Assembly (NCBI GenBank): GCA_913776615.1
Contig: CAJYPK010000050.1
Span: 124,001-188,000, forward strand
Length of the DNA stretch: 64,000 bases
From: an uncultured Hymenobacter sp.
GTDB lineage: Bacteria; Bacteroidota; Bacteroidia; Cytophagales; Hymenobacteraceae
Direction of reading: 5' to 3'
Positions 51,392 through 59,419 of the stretch are shown here, piece after piece (position 1 is the stretch's first letter; each line of letters begins with the position of its first letter). The notes under the pieces were generated by a model that saw only the letters and a list, made by a program, of their open reading frames with translations, did not search any database and had not been told where the DNA came from. The position numbers and the translations under genes are program-made.

Positions 51392-52267
51392 TTATGCGTG
51401 GGTGGCAGGCGCACTGGCTTCCTGGGTCCGACGGGTGAGATGCGTGACGATGTTCTTGAAAATCGCCAGGCCCTCGCCTTCTTCCTTTAGTTCGCCGCGG
51501 CGCTTCTTCAAGCCCCAGTCGGGGTGGTTGCAGCCGGCCAAGTAGGCCTCGGGATGCGGCATGAGGCCGAAGATGTGGCCCGTGGGGTCGGTCAGGCCGG
51601 CGCAGTTCAGGTCCGCGCCGTTGGGGTTGAGCGGGTAGGTGCCGGTTTCCTGGTCGTCGCCGTCGGCGTAGGACAGGCAGTTGAGGCCCAGCGCGCTGAT
51701 GCGCTCGCGGGTAGCTGCGTCGGGCACCACCAAGCGGCCCTCGCCGTGGCGCACCGGCACGTCGAAAAACGTCAGGCCGCTCAGGAAGGGCGTGGGCACT
51801 TTCGTGCCGGGGTTCACCCGGAGGCGCACCCAGCGGTCTTCGTAGCGCCCGCTGGCATTGTGGGTCAGCGTGACCTCGGGCTGGAAGTCGCCGCCCAGGT
51901 TGGGCAGCAGCCCGAGCTTCACCAGCACCTGGAAGCCGTTGCAGATGCCGAGCACGAACTTGCCGGCGGCCACAAACTCGCGAATGTCGGCGAGCAGCGT
52001 GCGGCCGTCGGCCCCGGTTTGGCGGTAGCGCAGCTTGTTGGCCAGCACCACACCCGAGCCTAGGTCGTCGCCGAACGAAAACCCGCCGGGGAAATTCAGA
52101 ATGTCAAAATCGTGGATGCTCACCCGGCCGTGCAGTACCTCGTTGAGGTGCACGATGGTGGCCTCGCCGCCCGCCAAGCGGTAAGCGGCGGCCATTTCCT
52201 CTTCGCAATTGATGCCGAAGCCGGTTAGAATGAGGGCTTTGGGAGCCTGGATTAGTGTGTCAGTCAT
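51392..52267 (-). CDS. purQ: FGAM synthase glutaminase subunit
   Basis: A 291-residue class I amidotransferase. The nucleophile is LGICNGFQVLVKLGLLPNL; the oxyanion glycines are LNFPGGFSFGDDLGSG; FGLMPHPEAYL has the catalytic His. It supplies ammonia to PurL for purine step four. It is longer than PurQ of the PurS/PurL/PurQ type. A repeat of about 105 bases separates it from purL upstream. Confidence 0.94.
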   Translation of the reverse strand: MTDTLIQAPKALILTGFGINCEEEMAAAYRLAGGEATIVHLNEVLHGRVSIHDFDILNFPGGFSFGDDLGSGVVLANKLRYRQTGADGRTLLADIREFVAAGKFVLGICNGFQVLVKLGLLPNLGGDFQPEVTLTHNASGRYEDRWVRLRVNPGTKVPTPFLSGLTFFDVPVRHGEGRLVVPDAATRERISALGLNCLSYADGDDQETGTYPLNPNGADLNCAGLTDPTGHIFGLMPHPEAYLAGCNHPDWGLKKRRGELKEEGEGLAIFKNIVTHLTRRTQEASAPATHA

Positions 52268-52289
52268 TGCTTTTCAATTTTACTTTAGA

Positions 52290-52374
52290 GTTTGAGACAT
52301 GAGACGTTAGACCTGAGACATGAGAAAGTTTAACAAAAAATTCTCGTGTCTCAGGTCTAACGTCTCATGTCTTA
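52290..52374. repeat. GAGACATGAGACGTTAGACC-word inverted repeat
   Basis: Left arm 52290-52326 and right arm 52341-52374 complementary; built from TTTGAGACATGAGAC-like words. Reaches the purL TAA. Confidence 0.85.
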
Positions 52375-55300
52375 GCTCTTAGCAATCTCACTGGCCTCCA
52401 GGCCAATCGTTTGATTTACCGGGCCGTTGGTCCAGGCGGTGCGCAGGGCGTGGGTGGCGGCGCTCAGCAGCTCGCGGCCGCCGTGCTGCACGTGCAGCTG
52501 GCCGTCGCTGGTCACGACGCCCAAGCGGGTGGCGCGGCCTTGCAGAATGCTTTCGAAGGCGGTCACGTCTTCCGGGGCAACAGTCACCACGAAGCGCGAG
52601 TGCGACTCCGAGAACAGTTGGGCCACCGGCGATAAGCCATTTTCGGCCAGCTCGATGCGAGCGCCCAGGCCCTCGCGGCCGAAGGTGCACTCGGCCAGCG
52701 CCACGGCCAGGCCGCCGTCGCTGAGGTCGTGGCTGCTCTGGATGAGCTGCTGGTCGTTGGCCGCGCCCACGAGCGTGTACAGCTCCTTGGCCTTGGCGAA
52801 GTCAACTTTGGGGACGTTGGCCCCCAGCTCGTTGTAAAGCTGGTAGAACTCCGAGCCGCCCAGCTCATCGTGGGTTTCGCCGAGCAGGTAAATGACGTCG
52901 TCGGACTGCTTGAAGTCGGAGGTTACGACCTGGCGCACGTCTTCGACCTTGGCGGTCATCGAGTAGAGCACGGTCGGCGGCACCGAGATTTTCACCCCGT
53001 CGGCCTTGAAGTCGTTCTTCATCGAGTCCTTGCCCGAAGTCAGCGGGATGCAGTAGGCCGCGCAGGCATCGCGCAGGGCCTGGCACATTTGCACCAGCTT
53101 GGCGAGCTTCTGCTTGCCGTCGGGGTTGGTGGTGGGGTCGTACACCGAATCGGGCACGCAGAAGTTGTCGTTGACCGACCAGAAGTTGCCGTCGCCCGGC
53201 GTGAGGTTAGGCAACTTGCCGCCCACCGAGATAATCTGCCGCACGGCCTCGTCGAACGAGCCGGCCGACATGTGGTAGGCGTCGAGGTCGCCCAAGCGGG
53301 GCAGGATGCCGTTGCTCACGGCCACGCCTTCCCAGCTTTCGAAGTTGAAGCGCACCACGGCGGCATCCTGCGGAGCCTGGCCGGTGGCACCCATGAGGGG
53401 CTTCACAACTGTGCGGCCCTTCACCTCGTGGTCGTACTGCCGGATGACCGACTCGCGCGAGCAGATATTGAGCGAGCCCAGCAGTTTGAGCAGCGCGTCG
53501 TTGTAATCCAGCTCGGCGGGCAGCGCGGGTTCCTGGGCTGCGGGCTTCACGTACTCGGCCAGCAGGGTTTTACGCGGCACGCCGTCGTGCAGGAATTCCA
53601 GCGAGAGGCCGGCAATGGGTTGATTGTCAAACTTCACGTCGAGCGAACCTTCACCGGTGAAATAGCCGATGTCGGTCAGCTCCACTTCCATTTCGCGGCC
53701 CAGGGCCAGCAGCTCGTCGAGCTTACCAGGCTCCACGGCCAGGGTGAAGCGCTCCTGCGACTCGCTCAGGAAAATCTCCCAGGGGCGCAGGCCGGGGTAC
53801 TTCAGGGGTACTTTTTCGAGCTCCACTACGGCCCCGCCCGAGATAGTCGCCAGCTCGCCGATGCTCGACGAGAGGCCGCCCGCCCCGTTGTCGGTGCTGC
53901 ACCGGATGAGACCGCGGCGGGTGGCCAGCAGCAGGAAGTCCATCGCCAGCTTTTGGGTGATGGGCGAGCCGATTTGCACGGCCGTGGCGGGCGCAGCCTC
54001 GTCCAGCTCGATGCTGCTGAACGTCGCGCCGTGAATACCGTCCTTGCCCACCCGGCCGCCGGCCATGATGATGCGGTCGCCGGGCAGAATTACTTTCTCC
54101 CAGCTGTCTTTGCCCGCGAGCTGCATGGGCATCACCGCGCCGGTACCGCAGTACACGAGCGGCTTGCCGCGGTAGCGGTCGTCGAATACGATGGCCCCGT
54201 TCACGGTCGGTACGCCCGACTTATTGCCGCCGTCTTCGATGCCCTTGCGCACGCCTTCAAAAATGCGGCGCGGGTGCAGCTGGCCGGTCAGCAATTCACC
54301 GTCGTAGTCGGGATTACCAAAGCACAATACGTTGGTATTGAACAACAAGCGTGCGCCCCCGATGCCGGTAGCCAGCGGGTCGCGGTTGTTGCCCAGGATG
54401 CCGGTGATAGCCCCGCCGTAGGGGTCGATGGCCGAGGGCGAGTTGTGGGTTTCGACCTTCCACACGAACAGCGACTCGGGGTTGATGCGCACCGCGCCGG
54501 CGTTGTCGGAAAATACCTTGATAAGCCAGTCGTTGCCGTTGGCCCGCAGCTGGCGGTCTACCTCAGATGTCGCGCCCTTGATGAATGTCTTGAACAACCC
54601 GTCAATCTCCTCTTCGGCCCCCGTCTCGTGGTTTTTATACTTGATAACGGCGCTGAACTCCTTGTGCTTGCAGTGCTCCGACCAGGTTTGAGCCAGAATC
54701 TCCATCTCGCAGTCGGTGGGGTCGGCGGGCAGGCCGAGACCCTGGCGCTGCTCGCGCACGCTATCCTGGCCGAAGTAGTCGCGGATGGCCTGCATTTCGG
54801 GCAGGTTGAGCGCGTACACGTTGTCCTTGCTCAGTTGCAGCAGCTGCTCGTCGCTGAGGCCGCCCAGGGCCACGGTCTCGGTGCGGGCGTCGGCCCCACC
54901 GCCGGGGCGCGGCGTGAAGTCACGGATGCCGTCGGCCACCGCGCCCACCTCGAAACGGTTGATGAGCTTGTTGCCCAGCAGCTCCTCGGCCAGCCGGCGC
55001 AGGTCGGCGGCGGGCAGCTCATTCTCGACGAAGTACAGGCGCTTCGAGAAAATATGCTGCGTGCGGGTGTCGATGGGCTCGTTGAGAAAGTCGCCGAGCG
55101 CGTTCTGGGCCGAGGTACCCTCGTCATCCGTTACGCCGGGGCCTTTGGCCACCAGGATGTAGCTGTTGAAGCCCTCCGGCGCGGCTACCTGGTCGATGGC
55201 GACCGTGTGCAGCACGGGATCTTGCAGGCAGGCGGCGGCGAAGTCGGCCAACTGCTTTTCGGTGAGGCCGGGGTAGCGCACGGCGTAGAGGGCCGCGCTG

Positions 55301-55419
55301 CGCACCTGGCCGGTGGCCAGCCCAAGGTGGCGGGCCGCGTCGGCGGCCACGCGCTGGCCGTCGCCGTCGTGCCGGCCGGGTTGGAGACTGAGGAGGATGG
55401 AATGCTGGTTGGTTTCCAA
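52372..55419 (-). CDS. purL: FGAM synthase synthetase subunit, long form
   Basis: A 1015-residue FGAM synthetase domain protein for purine step four. Seen are QTWSEHCKHKEF, KVETHNSPSAIDPYGGA, GVPTVNGAIVFDDRY, RIIMAGGRVGKDGIHG, LSDGGLAVALAE and ESHSRFVV near the end. It resembles the large PurL minus its C-terminal glutaminase, which is the separate purQ downstream; small-type PurL is about 740 residues. An N-terminal PurS-like region (residues 1-160) is present. The start appears to be TTG (next residues ETNQHSILLSLQ). Confidence 0.94.
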   Translation of the reverse strand: METNQHSILLSLQPGRHDGDGQRVAADAARHLGLATGQVRSAALYAVRYPGLTEKQLADFAAACLQDPVLHTVAIDQVAAPEGFNSYILVAKGPGVTDDEGTSAQNALGDFLNEPIDTRTQHIFSKRLYFVENELPAADLRRLAEELLGNKLINRFEVGAVADGIRDFTPRPGGGADARTETVALGGLSDEQLLQLSKDNVYALNLPEMQAIRDYFGQDSVREQRQGLGLPADPTDCEMEILAQTWSEHCKHKEFSAVIKYKNHETGAEEEIDGLFKTFIKGATSEVDRQLRANGNDWLIKVFSDNAGAVRINPESLFVWKVETHNSPSAIDPYGGAITGILGNNRDPLATGIGGARLLFNTNVLCFGNPDYDGELLTGQLHPRRIFEGVRKGIEDGGNKSGVPTVNGAIVFDDRYRGKPLVYCGTGAVMPMQLAGKDSWEKVILPGDRIIMAGGRVGKDGIHGATFSSIELDEAAPATAVQIGSPITQKLAMDFLLLATRRGLIRCSTDNGAGGLSSSIGELATISGGAVVELEKVPLKYPGLRPWEIFLSESQERFTLAVEPGKLDELLALGREMEVELTDIGYFTGEGSLDVKFDNQPIAGLSLEFLHDGVPRKTLLAEYVKPAAQEPALPAELDYNDALLKLLGSLNICSRESVIRQYDHEVKGRTVVKPLMGATGQAPQDAAVVRFNFESWEGVAVSNGILPRLGDLDAYHMSAGSFDEAVRQIISVGGKLPNLTPGDGNFWSVNDNFCVPDSVYDPTTNPDGKQKLAKLVQMCQALRDACAAYCIPLTSGKDSMKNDFKADGVKISVPPTVLYSMTAKVEDVRQVVTSDFKQSDDVIYLLGETHDELGGSEFYQLYNELGANVPKVDFAKAKELYTLVGAANDQQLIQSSHDLSDGGLAVALAECTFGREGLGARIELAENGLSPVAQLFSESHSRFVVTVAPEDVTAFESILQGRATRLGVVTSDGQLHVQHGGRELLSAATHALRTAWTNGPVNQTIGLEASEIAKS

Positions 55420-55420
55420 A

Positions 55421-55525
55421 TTAGCTGTTAGCTAATAGCTGCTAGCTGCTAGCTTTTTTTAAGGTAATAAGGCAATTTCAGGGTTCAGAAAAGCTAATAG
55501 CTAGCAGCTATTAGCTAACAGCTTA
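55421..55525. repeat. TAGCTGTTAGCT-family inverted repeat, copy 3
   Basis: Left arm about 55421-55461, right arm 55490-55525, both of AGCTGTTAGCTAATAGC words. Touches the purL start and pyrE stop. Confidence 0.85.
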
Positions 55526-56143
55526 AAGCCCCGGCCGACTGCCCGGCTTCACGGCCGGAATCCCGGCCAGGTGTTCCGGCACCGCATCGGCCGCAAACAC
55601 GGCCGCCTGCACCGGCAGCAGGGCAAAGTTCGGGAAGGGAAGCCCGGCTTTCCCACTGGTGCGGTCAATTAGTGAGGCCACGGCCAGCACTTCGACGCCC
55701 ATTGCCTGCAATACCCGCGCTACTTCGAGGGTGCTTTTGCCGGTCGTCACCACGTCTTCGGCAATCACTACCCGCTCGCCGGGGCTTAGCGTGAAGCCGC
55801 GCCGCAGGGTCATCTCGCCGTTGGCATCACGCTCGGTGAAGAGCGAGGGTACGCCCAGCTGGCGGGCCAGCTCGTAGCTTACTACCACGCCGCCCATGGC
55901 GGGGCCTACTACCGTATCGGGCACCAGGCCGGCGTCGCGCAGGCGCTGGGCGAGCACCGCCAGCGCGGGCGCGGCCAGGTCGGGCTTGCGCAGAAAGCGG
56001 GCGCACTGCACGTAGGTATCCGAGTGCAGCCCCGACGAGAGCTTGAAGTGGCCGTTCAGGAGCGCGCCTTCTTCGCGCAACTGCGCTTCGAGAATGGTGG
56101 CGACTTCGGCGGCGGGGAGGTCGGGGGTGAGTTGCTTATTCAT
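55523..56143 (-). CDS. pyrE: Orotate phosphoribosyltransferase
   Basis: A 206-residue pyrE of pyrimidine synthesis, making OMP from orotate and PRPP. The PRPP loop is VVIAEDVVTTGKSTLEV; GHFKLSSGLHSDTYVQ and VVGPAMGGVVVSYELA are family blocks. Its TAA stop lies in the TAGCTGTTAG repeat. Divided from pyrF by a small unknown gene. Confidence 0.96.
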   Translation of the reverse strand: MNKQLTPDLPAAEVATILEAQLREEGALLNGHFKLSSGLHSDTYVQCARFLRKPDLAAPALAVLAQRLRDAGLVPDTVVGPAMGGVVVSYELARQLGVPSLFTERDANGEMTLRRGFTLSPGERVVIAEDVVTTGKSTLEVARVLQAMGVEVLAVASLIDRTSGKAGLPFPNFALLPVQAAVFAADAVPEHLAGIPAVKPGSRPGL

Positions 56144-56192
56144 TAGTTAAAAGATGTAATCCGGGCCTTGCAAACCTTAGAATGTGAAAGCT

Positions 56193-56441
56193 CTAGTGAC
56201 GGATTACGACATGAGGTCCTTTGTCAAAACAGTCTTTAGGTATTGTATGCACATCGGTACTTAGACAACCTAGGCCACCCTCCGCTTTACGCACTGCCTT
56301 ATTGTCTCCAAACCAGACAGCGATATGGTCTTCAGGCACTGGAATTTCATAGTCATTAAGGCGCTGCCCACTCAGTCCGACTACTACACAGGGCAAGCCA
56401 TCCATTTCTAAAAAGTCACCTAATCTGAAAGGACGTTCCAT
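56193..56441 (-). CDS. Hypothetical small protein between pyrE and pyrF
   Basis: An 82-residue protein (begins MERPFRLGDFLEMDGLP, ends PHVVIRH) with three cysteines and no membrane segment or recognised domain. It is lower in GC than the genes around it. It ends 50 bases before pyrE and starts 17 bases after the pyrF stop, on the same strand. Confidence 0.5.
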   Translation of the reverse strand: MERPFRLGDFLEMDGLPCVVVGLSGQRLNDYEIPVPEDHIAVWFGDNKAVRKAEGGLGCLSTDVHTIPKDCFDKGPHVVIRH

Positions 56442-56457
56442 AATGATAGGGAAAAGC

Positions 56458-57213
56458 CTAAGCTGTTACCGAGCGATACTCATTGATCTCATTCATCAGC
56501 TCCCGCGCCGCGGCCGCCGAATCGTCCGCCTGCCAGATGCTGCGCGAAGCATTAATCAGCAGCCCGCCGCCGTCGGCCAGCAGGCCCGCTTTCATAACCG
56601 AGGCCAGGTCGCCGCCCTGCGCGCCGATGCCGGGCACCAGGAACCACTGCGTGGGGCAGAGCTGACGCAGGCGGCCCAGGGCGGCCGCATTGGTGGCGCC
56701 GGCCACGAGGCCGATGTTGCCGTGGGTCGCGTCGAGGCCCGCGAGCAGCTTGGCGGTGAACTCGCTCACGGGCTCGCCGCTGGCTAGCTCCGCCTCCTGG
56801 ATGGGCGACTGGTTCGAGGTCTTGGCCAGGGCGAAAACGAACTTGCCGGGGCGGGCAAAGGGCACCACCGCGTCGGCACCCATGTAGGGGTTCACCGTTA
56901 CGGCATCGACTCCCACCACGTCGTAGGCAAACTGCGCGTAGTGCATGGCCGTGTTGGCGATGTCGCCAAACTTACCGTCGAGGATAACCGGGATGCCAGC
57001 GGGCACGGCGGCCACCACCTGGCGCAAGAGCTGCGTGCCGTTGCCCCGGCTCAGGAAGAAGGCCAGGTTGGGCTTGAAGGCGGCGGCGTAAGGCGCGGTT
57101 TCGGCGATAACCTGCGGCAGGCGGCGCGTCACGTCTTCGTCGGAGCCGGTGGGGTCGAGGCCCACGCAGAGCAACGTATTGGCTTGGGCAACGCGGGTGA
57201 GGAGCTTTTGCAT
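56458..57213 (-). CDS. pyrF: Orotidine 5'-phosphate decarboxylase
   Basis: A 251-residue type 2 OMP decarboxylase, last step to UMP. LCVGLDPTGSDEDVTRRLP near the start, catalytic ILDGKFGDIANTA (Asp/Lys/Asp), VTVNPYMGADAV and LVPGIGAQGGDL follow. First gene of the minus-strand nucleotide block. Confidence 0.95.
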   Translation of the reverse strand: MQKLLTRVAQANTLLCVGLDPTGSDEDVTRRLPQVIAETAPYAAAFKPNLAFFLSRGNGTQLLRQVVAAVPAGIPVILDGKFGDIANTAMHYAQFAYDVVGVDAVTVNPYMGADAVVPFARPGKFVFALAKTSNQSPIQEAELASGEPVSEFTAKLLAGLDATHGNIGLVAGATNAAALGRLRQLCPTQWFLVPGIGAQGGDLASVMKAGLLADGGGLLINASRSIWQADDSAAAARELMNEINEYRSVTA

Positions 57214-57228
57214 AAGGTTGCGCGGAGG

Positions 57229-57277
57229 GTGTAGTCCGCGATTGACTGGATGGCCGCGGGCTACAGCGCCCGCACAA
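57229..57277. repeat. Degenerate palindrome, family Q copy 3
   Basis: GTGTAGTCCGCG and CGCGGGCTACAGC are imperfect inverted complements related to the 57856-57920 element. It lies just upstream of pyrF. Confidence 0.45.
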
Positions 57278-57298
57278 CTTGAAACCAGGTAAAAACGA

Positions 57299-57322
57299 AA
57301 GCGCCCGGCAAAACCGGGCGCT
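57299..57322 (-). terminator. Intrinsic terminator
   Basis: Stem AAGCGCCCGG / CCGGGCGCTT; on the minus strand followed by TTTCGTTTTTA. Ends a minus-strand transcript upstream of pyrF. Confidence 0.75.
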
Positions 57323-57421
57323 TCATAATCAAAAACTTAGCTAACAGTGTCGTATTTTACCAAATCGGCGATTCGGCAGACGCCGGCTACGCACACGAGG
57401 GCATGAGCGCCAGCCGAGCAC

Positions 57422-57450
57422 AAAAAAACCGCCTCAAGCGAACGGGGCGG
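57422..57450 (-). terminator. Terminator-like hairpin
   Basis: Stem CCGCCCC / GAGGCGG (minus strand) with an eight-base loop and T7. Confidence 0.6.
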
Positions 57451-57574
57451 CAATTGAAAAAACGACTTACAAGACGAAAAGAAAGCGACAGCCACAACCG
57501 TCCAGTCTTTCCGCAGAACGGCTTGGCTGGCCGTCCCACGCTTCATCCACTGGTGGCTGAGGGCGTTCACGGTG

Positions 57575-57582
57575 CAAAATTA
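57575..57582 (-). promoter_or_regulatory. -7 promoter box TAATTTTG
   Basis: Exact TAnnTTTG on the minus strand, CACC then a GTG follow. No convincing -33 box. Confidence 0.45.
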
Positions 57583-57810
57583 CTGCTTCTTGTTGGGGCA
57601 TCACAGTATGTTTCACAAAAAAGCTCGGAGCAGTTTTTTTTGCCTGGCATTTTGGGCGCTGGGCTAAGTATTTAGGCCATTTCGGGGGTGTTAAAAAAAA
57701 TTTACCGACGCCTGGGCGTTTGCCCCTACGCATAAGCTTAGCGTAACTTTGACCCTTTATTTCGCAAAATAATTCGCCGGCTAGGTATTCAGGTTGAATG
57801 CCTTGCGCCC

Positions 57811-57853
57811 AAAAAAGCCCCGCCGCTCCGGTCTGGAGCGATGGGGCTTTTTT
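57811..57853 (-). terminator. Bidirectional-looking terminator after the S1/P1 nuclease gene
   Basis: Stem AGCCCCGCCGCTCC / GGAGCGATGGGGCT with T runs both ways, about 70 bases after the nuclease stop. Confidence 0.85.
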
Positions 57854-57855
57854 TG

Positions 57856-57920
57856 ATAGCGCGGACCTTGGAGTCCGCGAGCGCTCGGGGGCAAACGGCG
57901 GACTACAACGTCCGCGCTAC
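57856..57920. repeat. Palindromic repeat, family Q copy 2
   Basis: Arms 57856-57879 and 57897-57920 (GTAGCGCGGACGTTGTAGTC and imperfect partner), next to the nuclease stop. Shares the GTAGCGCGGA end with 3924-3990. Confidence 0.8.
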
Positions 57921-57921
57921 C

Positions 57922-58707
57922 TTATTTAAACGCCTCGTTGAGCACGGCGGCCAGCCGCACGCCGGCTTGCTGAATGCGCTGCTTCACGATGCTGGCGTGG
58001 GCGGGGTAGTAGCGGTAGTCGATGTTGGGCATTTGGGCGGCCTCGGTGTAGAGCTGGCTAGCGATGGTGTACGACTCGAACAGCCACTGGCCGGGGTCGG
58101 TAGTAGCCTGCCAGGTTTTCAGGAGCGGGGCGGGCACGGGGCTGTACTGGGTACCCAGCTCGGTGTAGGTGAGGCCCTGGTAATCGAGCAGGCCGCTGTC
58201 CCAGAGGCTGTGCAGGTTGGTATCCTTGCCCCGGTAGGTCATCTTGATGTCGTTGCCGCCCTTGTCTTCGGCGCGGCCGGTGTGCATGGGCTGGTGAATG
58301 TCGCCCACGATGTGCACCACGAAGGTGAGGGCCTCGGCCCGCTGCGCGGGCGTTTTGGCCGGGTCCTTCATCTCTTTGATTTTCAAGAGCAGCACGTTAT
58401 AGGCGTTGGGCTCAGTCTGGGCCTTGATGGCTTGCAGGTAGGCATCGTGGGCCAGGCCCAGCGGGGTGTTTACGTAGTGCCAGGGGCCGGTTTCCTTGAA
58501 CTCGGGCAGGTAGCGCATCTCGTCGGGGATGGTGCTGACCATGGCCAGCGACTGCCCCCCGAGGATGGCCGCCGCCTCGCGGCGCGCCTTCTCGGTCAGG
58601 TGGTTTTCGGCGATGATGCCGATGGCGCGGTGGCCCTCGACGCCCCACGCCCACAGGCGCAGCGGCAGCGCGGCCAGCAGGGCCAGCGCCAATACAACTT
58701 TCTTCAT
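57922..58707 (-). CDS. Secreted S1/P1-family nuclease
   Basis: A 261-residue exported zinc nuclease. Signal peptide residues 1-21 (LALALLAALPLRLWA) is cleaved before Trp, giving the mature N-terminus WGVEGHRAIG that S1/P1 enzymes need as a zinc ligand. Further ligands lie in FVVHIVGDIHQPMH and GGNDI, then NLHSLWDSGLL. Family members degrade RNA and single-stranded DNA. The ATG at 58707 is chosen so that the signal peptide is intact. A hairpin sits in the leader. Confidence 0.95.
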   Translation of the reverse strand: MKKVVLALALLAALPLRLWAWGVEGHRAIGIIAENHLTEKARREAAAILGGQSLAMVSTIPDEMRYLPEFKETGPWHYVNTPLGLAHDAYLQAIKAQTEPNAYNVLLLKIKEMKDPAKTPAQRAEALTFVVHIVGDIHQPMHTGRAEDKGGNDIKMTYRGKDTNLHSLWDSGLLDYQGLTYTELGTQYSPVPAPLLKTWQATTDPGQWLFESYTIASQLYTEAAQMPNIDYRYYPAHASIVKQRIQQAGVRLAAVLNEAFK

Positions 58708-58722
58708 CAGGCAACAATAAAA

Positions 58723-58747
58723 GACCGGCAAGGACACCTTGCCGGTC
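58723..58747 (-). terminator. Hairpin in the S1/P1 nuclease leader, likely Uma2 terminator
   Basis: Perfect 11-bp stem GACCGGCAAGG / CCTTGCCGGTC, then TTTTATT on the minus strand. It lies between an exact -7 box (58757-58764) and the nuclease ATG, so it could be the Uma2 terminator, a leader attenuator, or both. Confidence 0.75.
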
Positions 58748-58756
58748 AGGGGGTTG

Positions 58757-58764
58757 CAAATATA
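58757..58764 (-). promoter_or_regulatory. -7 promoter box TATATTTG of the S1/P1 nuclease
   Basis: Exact TAnnTTTG on the minus strand 50 bases upstream of the nuclease ATG, 16 bases past the Uma2 stop. Confidence 0.55.
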
Positions 58765-58779
58765 AGCCGGGGTGGCTGG

Positions 58780-59376
58780 CTAGTCCTCGGTGAAAATTTC
58801 GGCCCATTCCAGCGTCAGGCCGGGCAGGGTGGCTACCGGAATCGGGCCGGGCTCGGTGTATTCAGCCGTCAACTTATACTGCCCATTTGCCAAGGTAAAA
58901 GCGGCTACCGTCTTAACACCGGGGTAGACAATCCAGTATTCTCCTACCCCACTTTCTTCATAGAGGTCATACTTGATACGTGTGTCGCGGGTGGTATTGC
59001 CGGGCGATACGATTTCAACAATCCAATCTGGGGCACCCAGGCAACCTCGTTTATCAATCTTGCTAAGGTCGCACACTACGCAAATGTCGGGCTGCACAAC
59101 TGTTTGAAGCTGCTGGTCGCCGTTGGCTCCGGCTGTCATTAGTCGCACATCAAAAGGCGCGGGATATACGCGACAGGGCTTGCCTTTTAGGTACGTATAA
59201 ACCTCGCCAGCAATTGTCATGGTGTATTGCTGGTGCAAGGAGCTAGGCCCCGCCATCGGCCGCATCACCTTCCCCTTAATAAGCTCAACAAACTCGTCAA
59301 ACTTCCACGTCAGATAATCGGCGTAGGTGTACGTTTTAGTCAGGTCGAGCTGCGAGAACTGGGTGATGGGCGTCAT
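58780..59376 (-). CDS. Uma2/DUF820-family nuclease-like protein
   Basis: A 198-residue protein of the Uma2 (DUF820) group with a PD-(D/E)XK-like core: VQPDICVVCD, PDWIVEIVSPGNTTRDTRIK and YDLYEESGVGEYWIVYP. The D...E-x-V...K residues of a restriction-like fold are in place. Activity has not been shown for most of the family; they are abundant in multicellular or predatory bacteria. Moderately lower GC than neighbours. Confidence 0.88.
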   Translation of the reverse strand: MTPITQFSQLDLTKTYTYADYLTWKFDEFVELIKGKVMRPMAGPSSLHQQYTMTIAGEVYTYLKGKPCRVYPAPFDVRLMTAGANGDQQLQTVVQPDICVVCDLSKIDKRGCLGAPDWIVEIVSPGNTTRDTRIKYDLYEESGVGEYWIVYPGVKTVAAFTLANGQYKLTAEYTEPGPIPVATLPGLTLEWAEIFTED

Positions 59377-59419
59377 GGCTACGTGCGCGAGGGTGGCCTC
59401 ATAAAGGTAATTGGCTACC

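Larger units (their letters stand above)
57337..57582 (-). other. Possible small transcript or small gene upstream of pyrF
   Basis: On the minus strand an exact TAATTTTG -7 box (57575-57582) is followed by a hairpin CCGCCCC/GAGGCGG with seven T (57422-57450) and, further on, a second terminator (57299-57322). A 77-codon GTG frame (57337-57570) starts five bases after the box and reads through the first hairpin; its translation (NALSHQWMKRGTAS..., ending LVKYDTVS) is not recognised. Either a short RNA of about 150 nt ending at the first hairpin or a small protein gene ending at the second is possible. The remaining bases 57583-57810 show no gene. Confidence 0.35.

Noticed and set aside
52729..55431. 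A 900-codon plus-strand frame opposite purL
   Set aside because: Antisense of a conserved enzyme; no start context or motif.
57467..57733. 88-codon minus-strand frame overlapping the small transcript region
   Set aside because: Different frame from the 77-codon candidate, begins upstream of the promoter box, Pro/Lys/Arg-rich and no motif.
57841..59142. A 433-codon plus-strand frame opposite the S1/P1 nuclease and Uma2 gene
   Set aside because: Crosses two well-formed minus-strand genes and a terminator.
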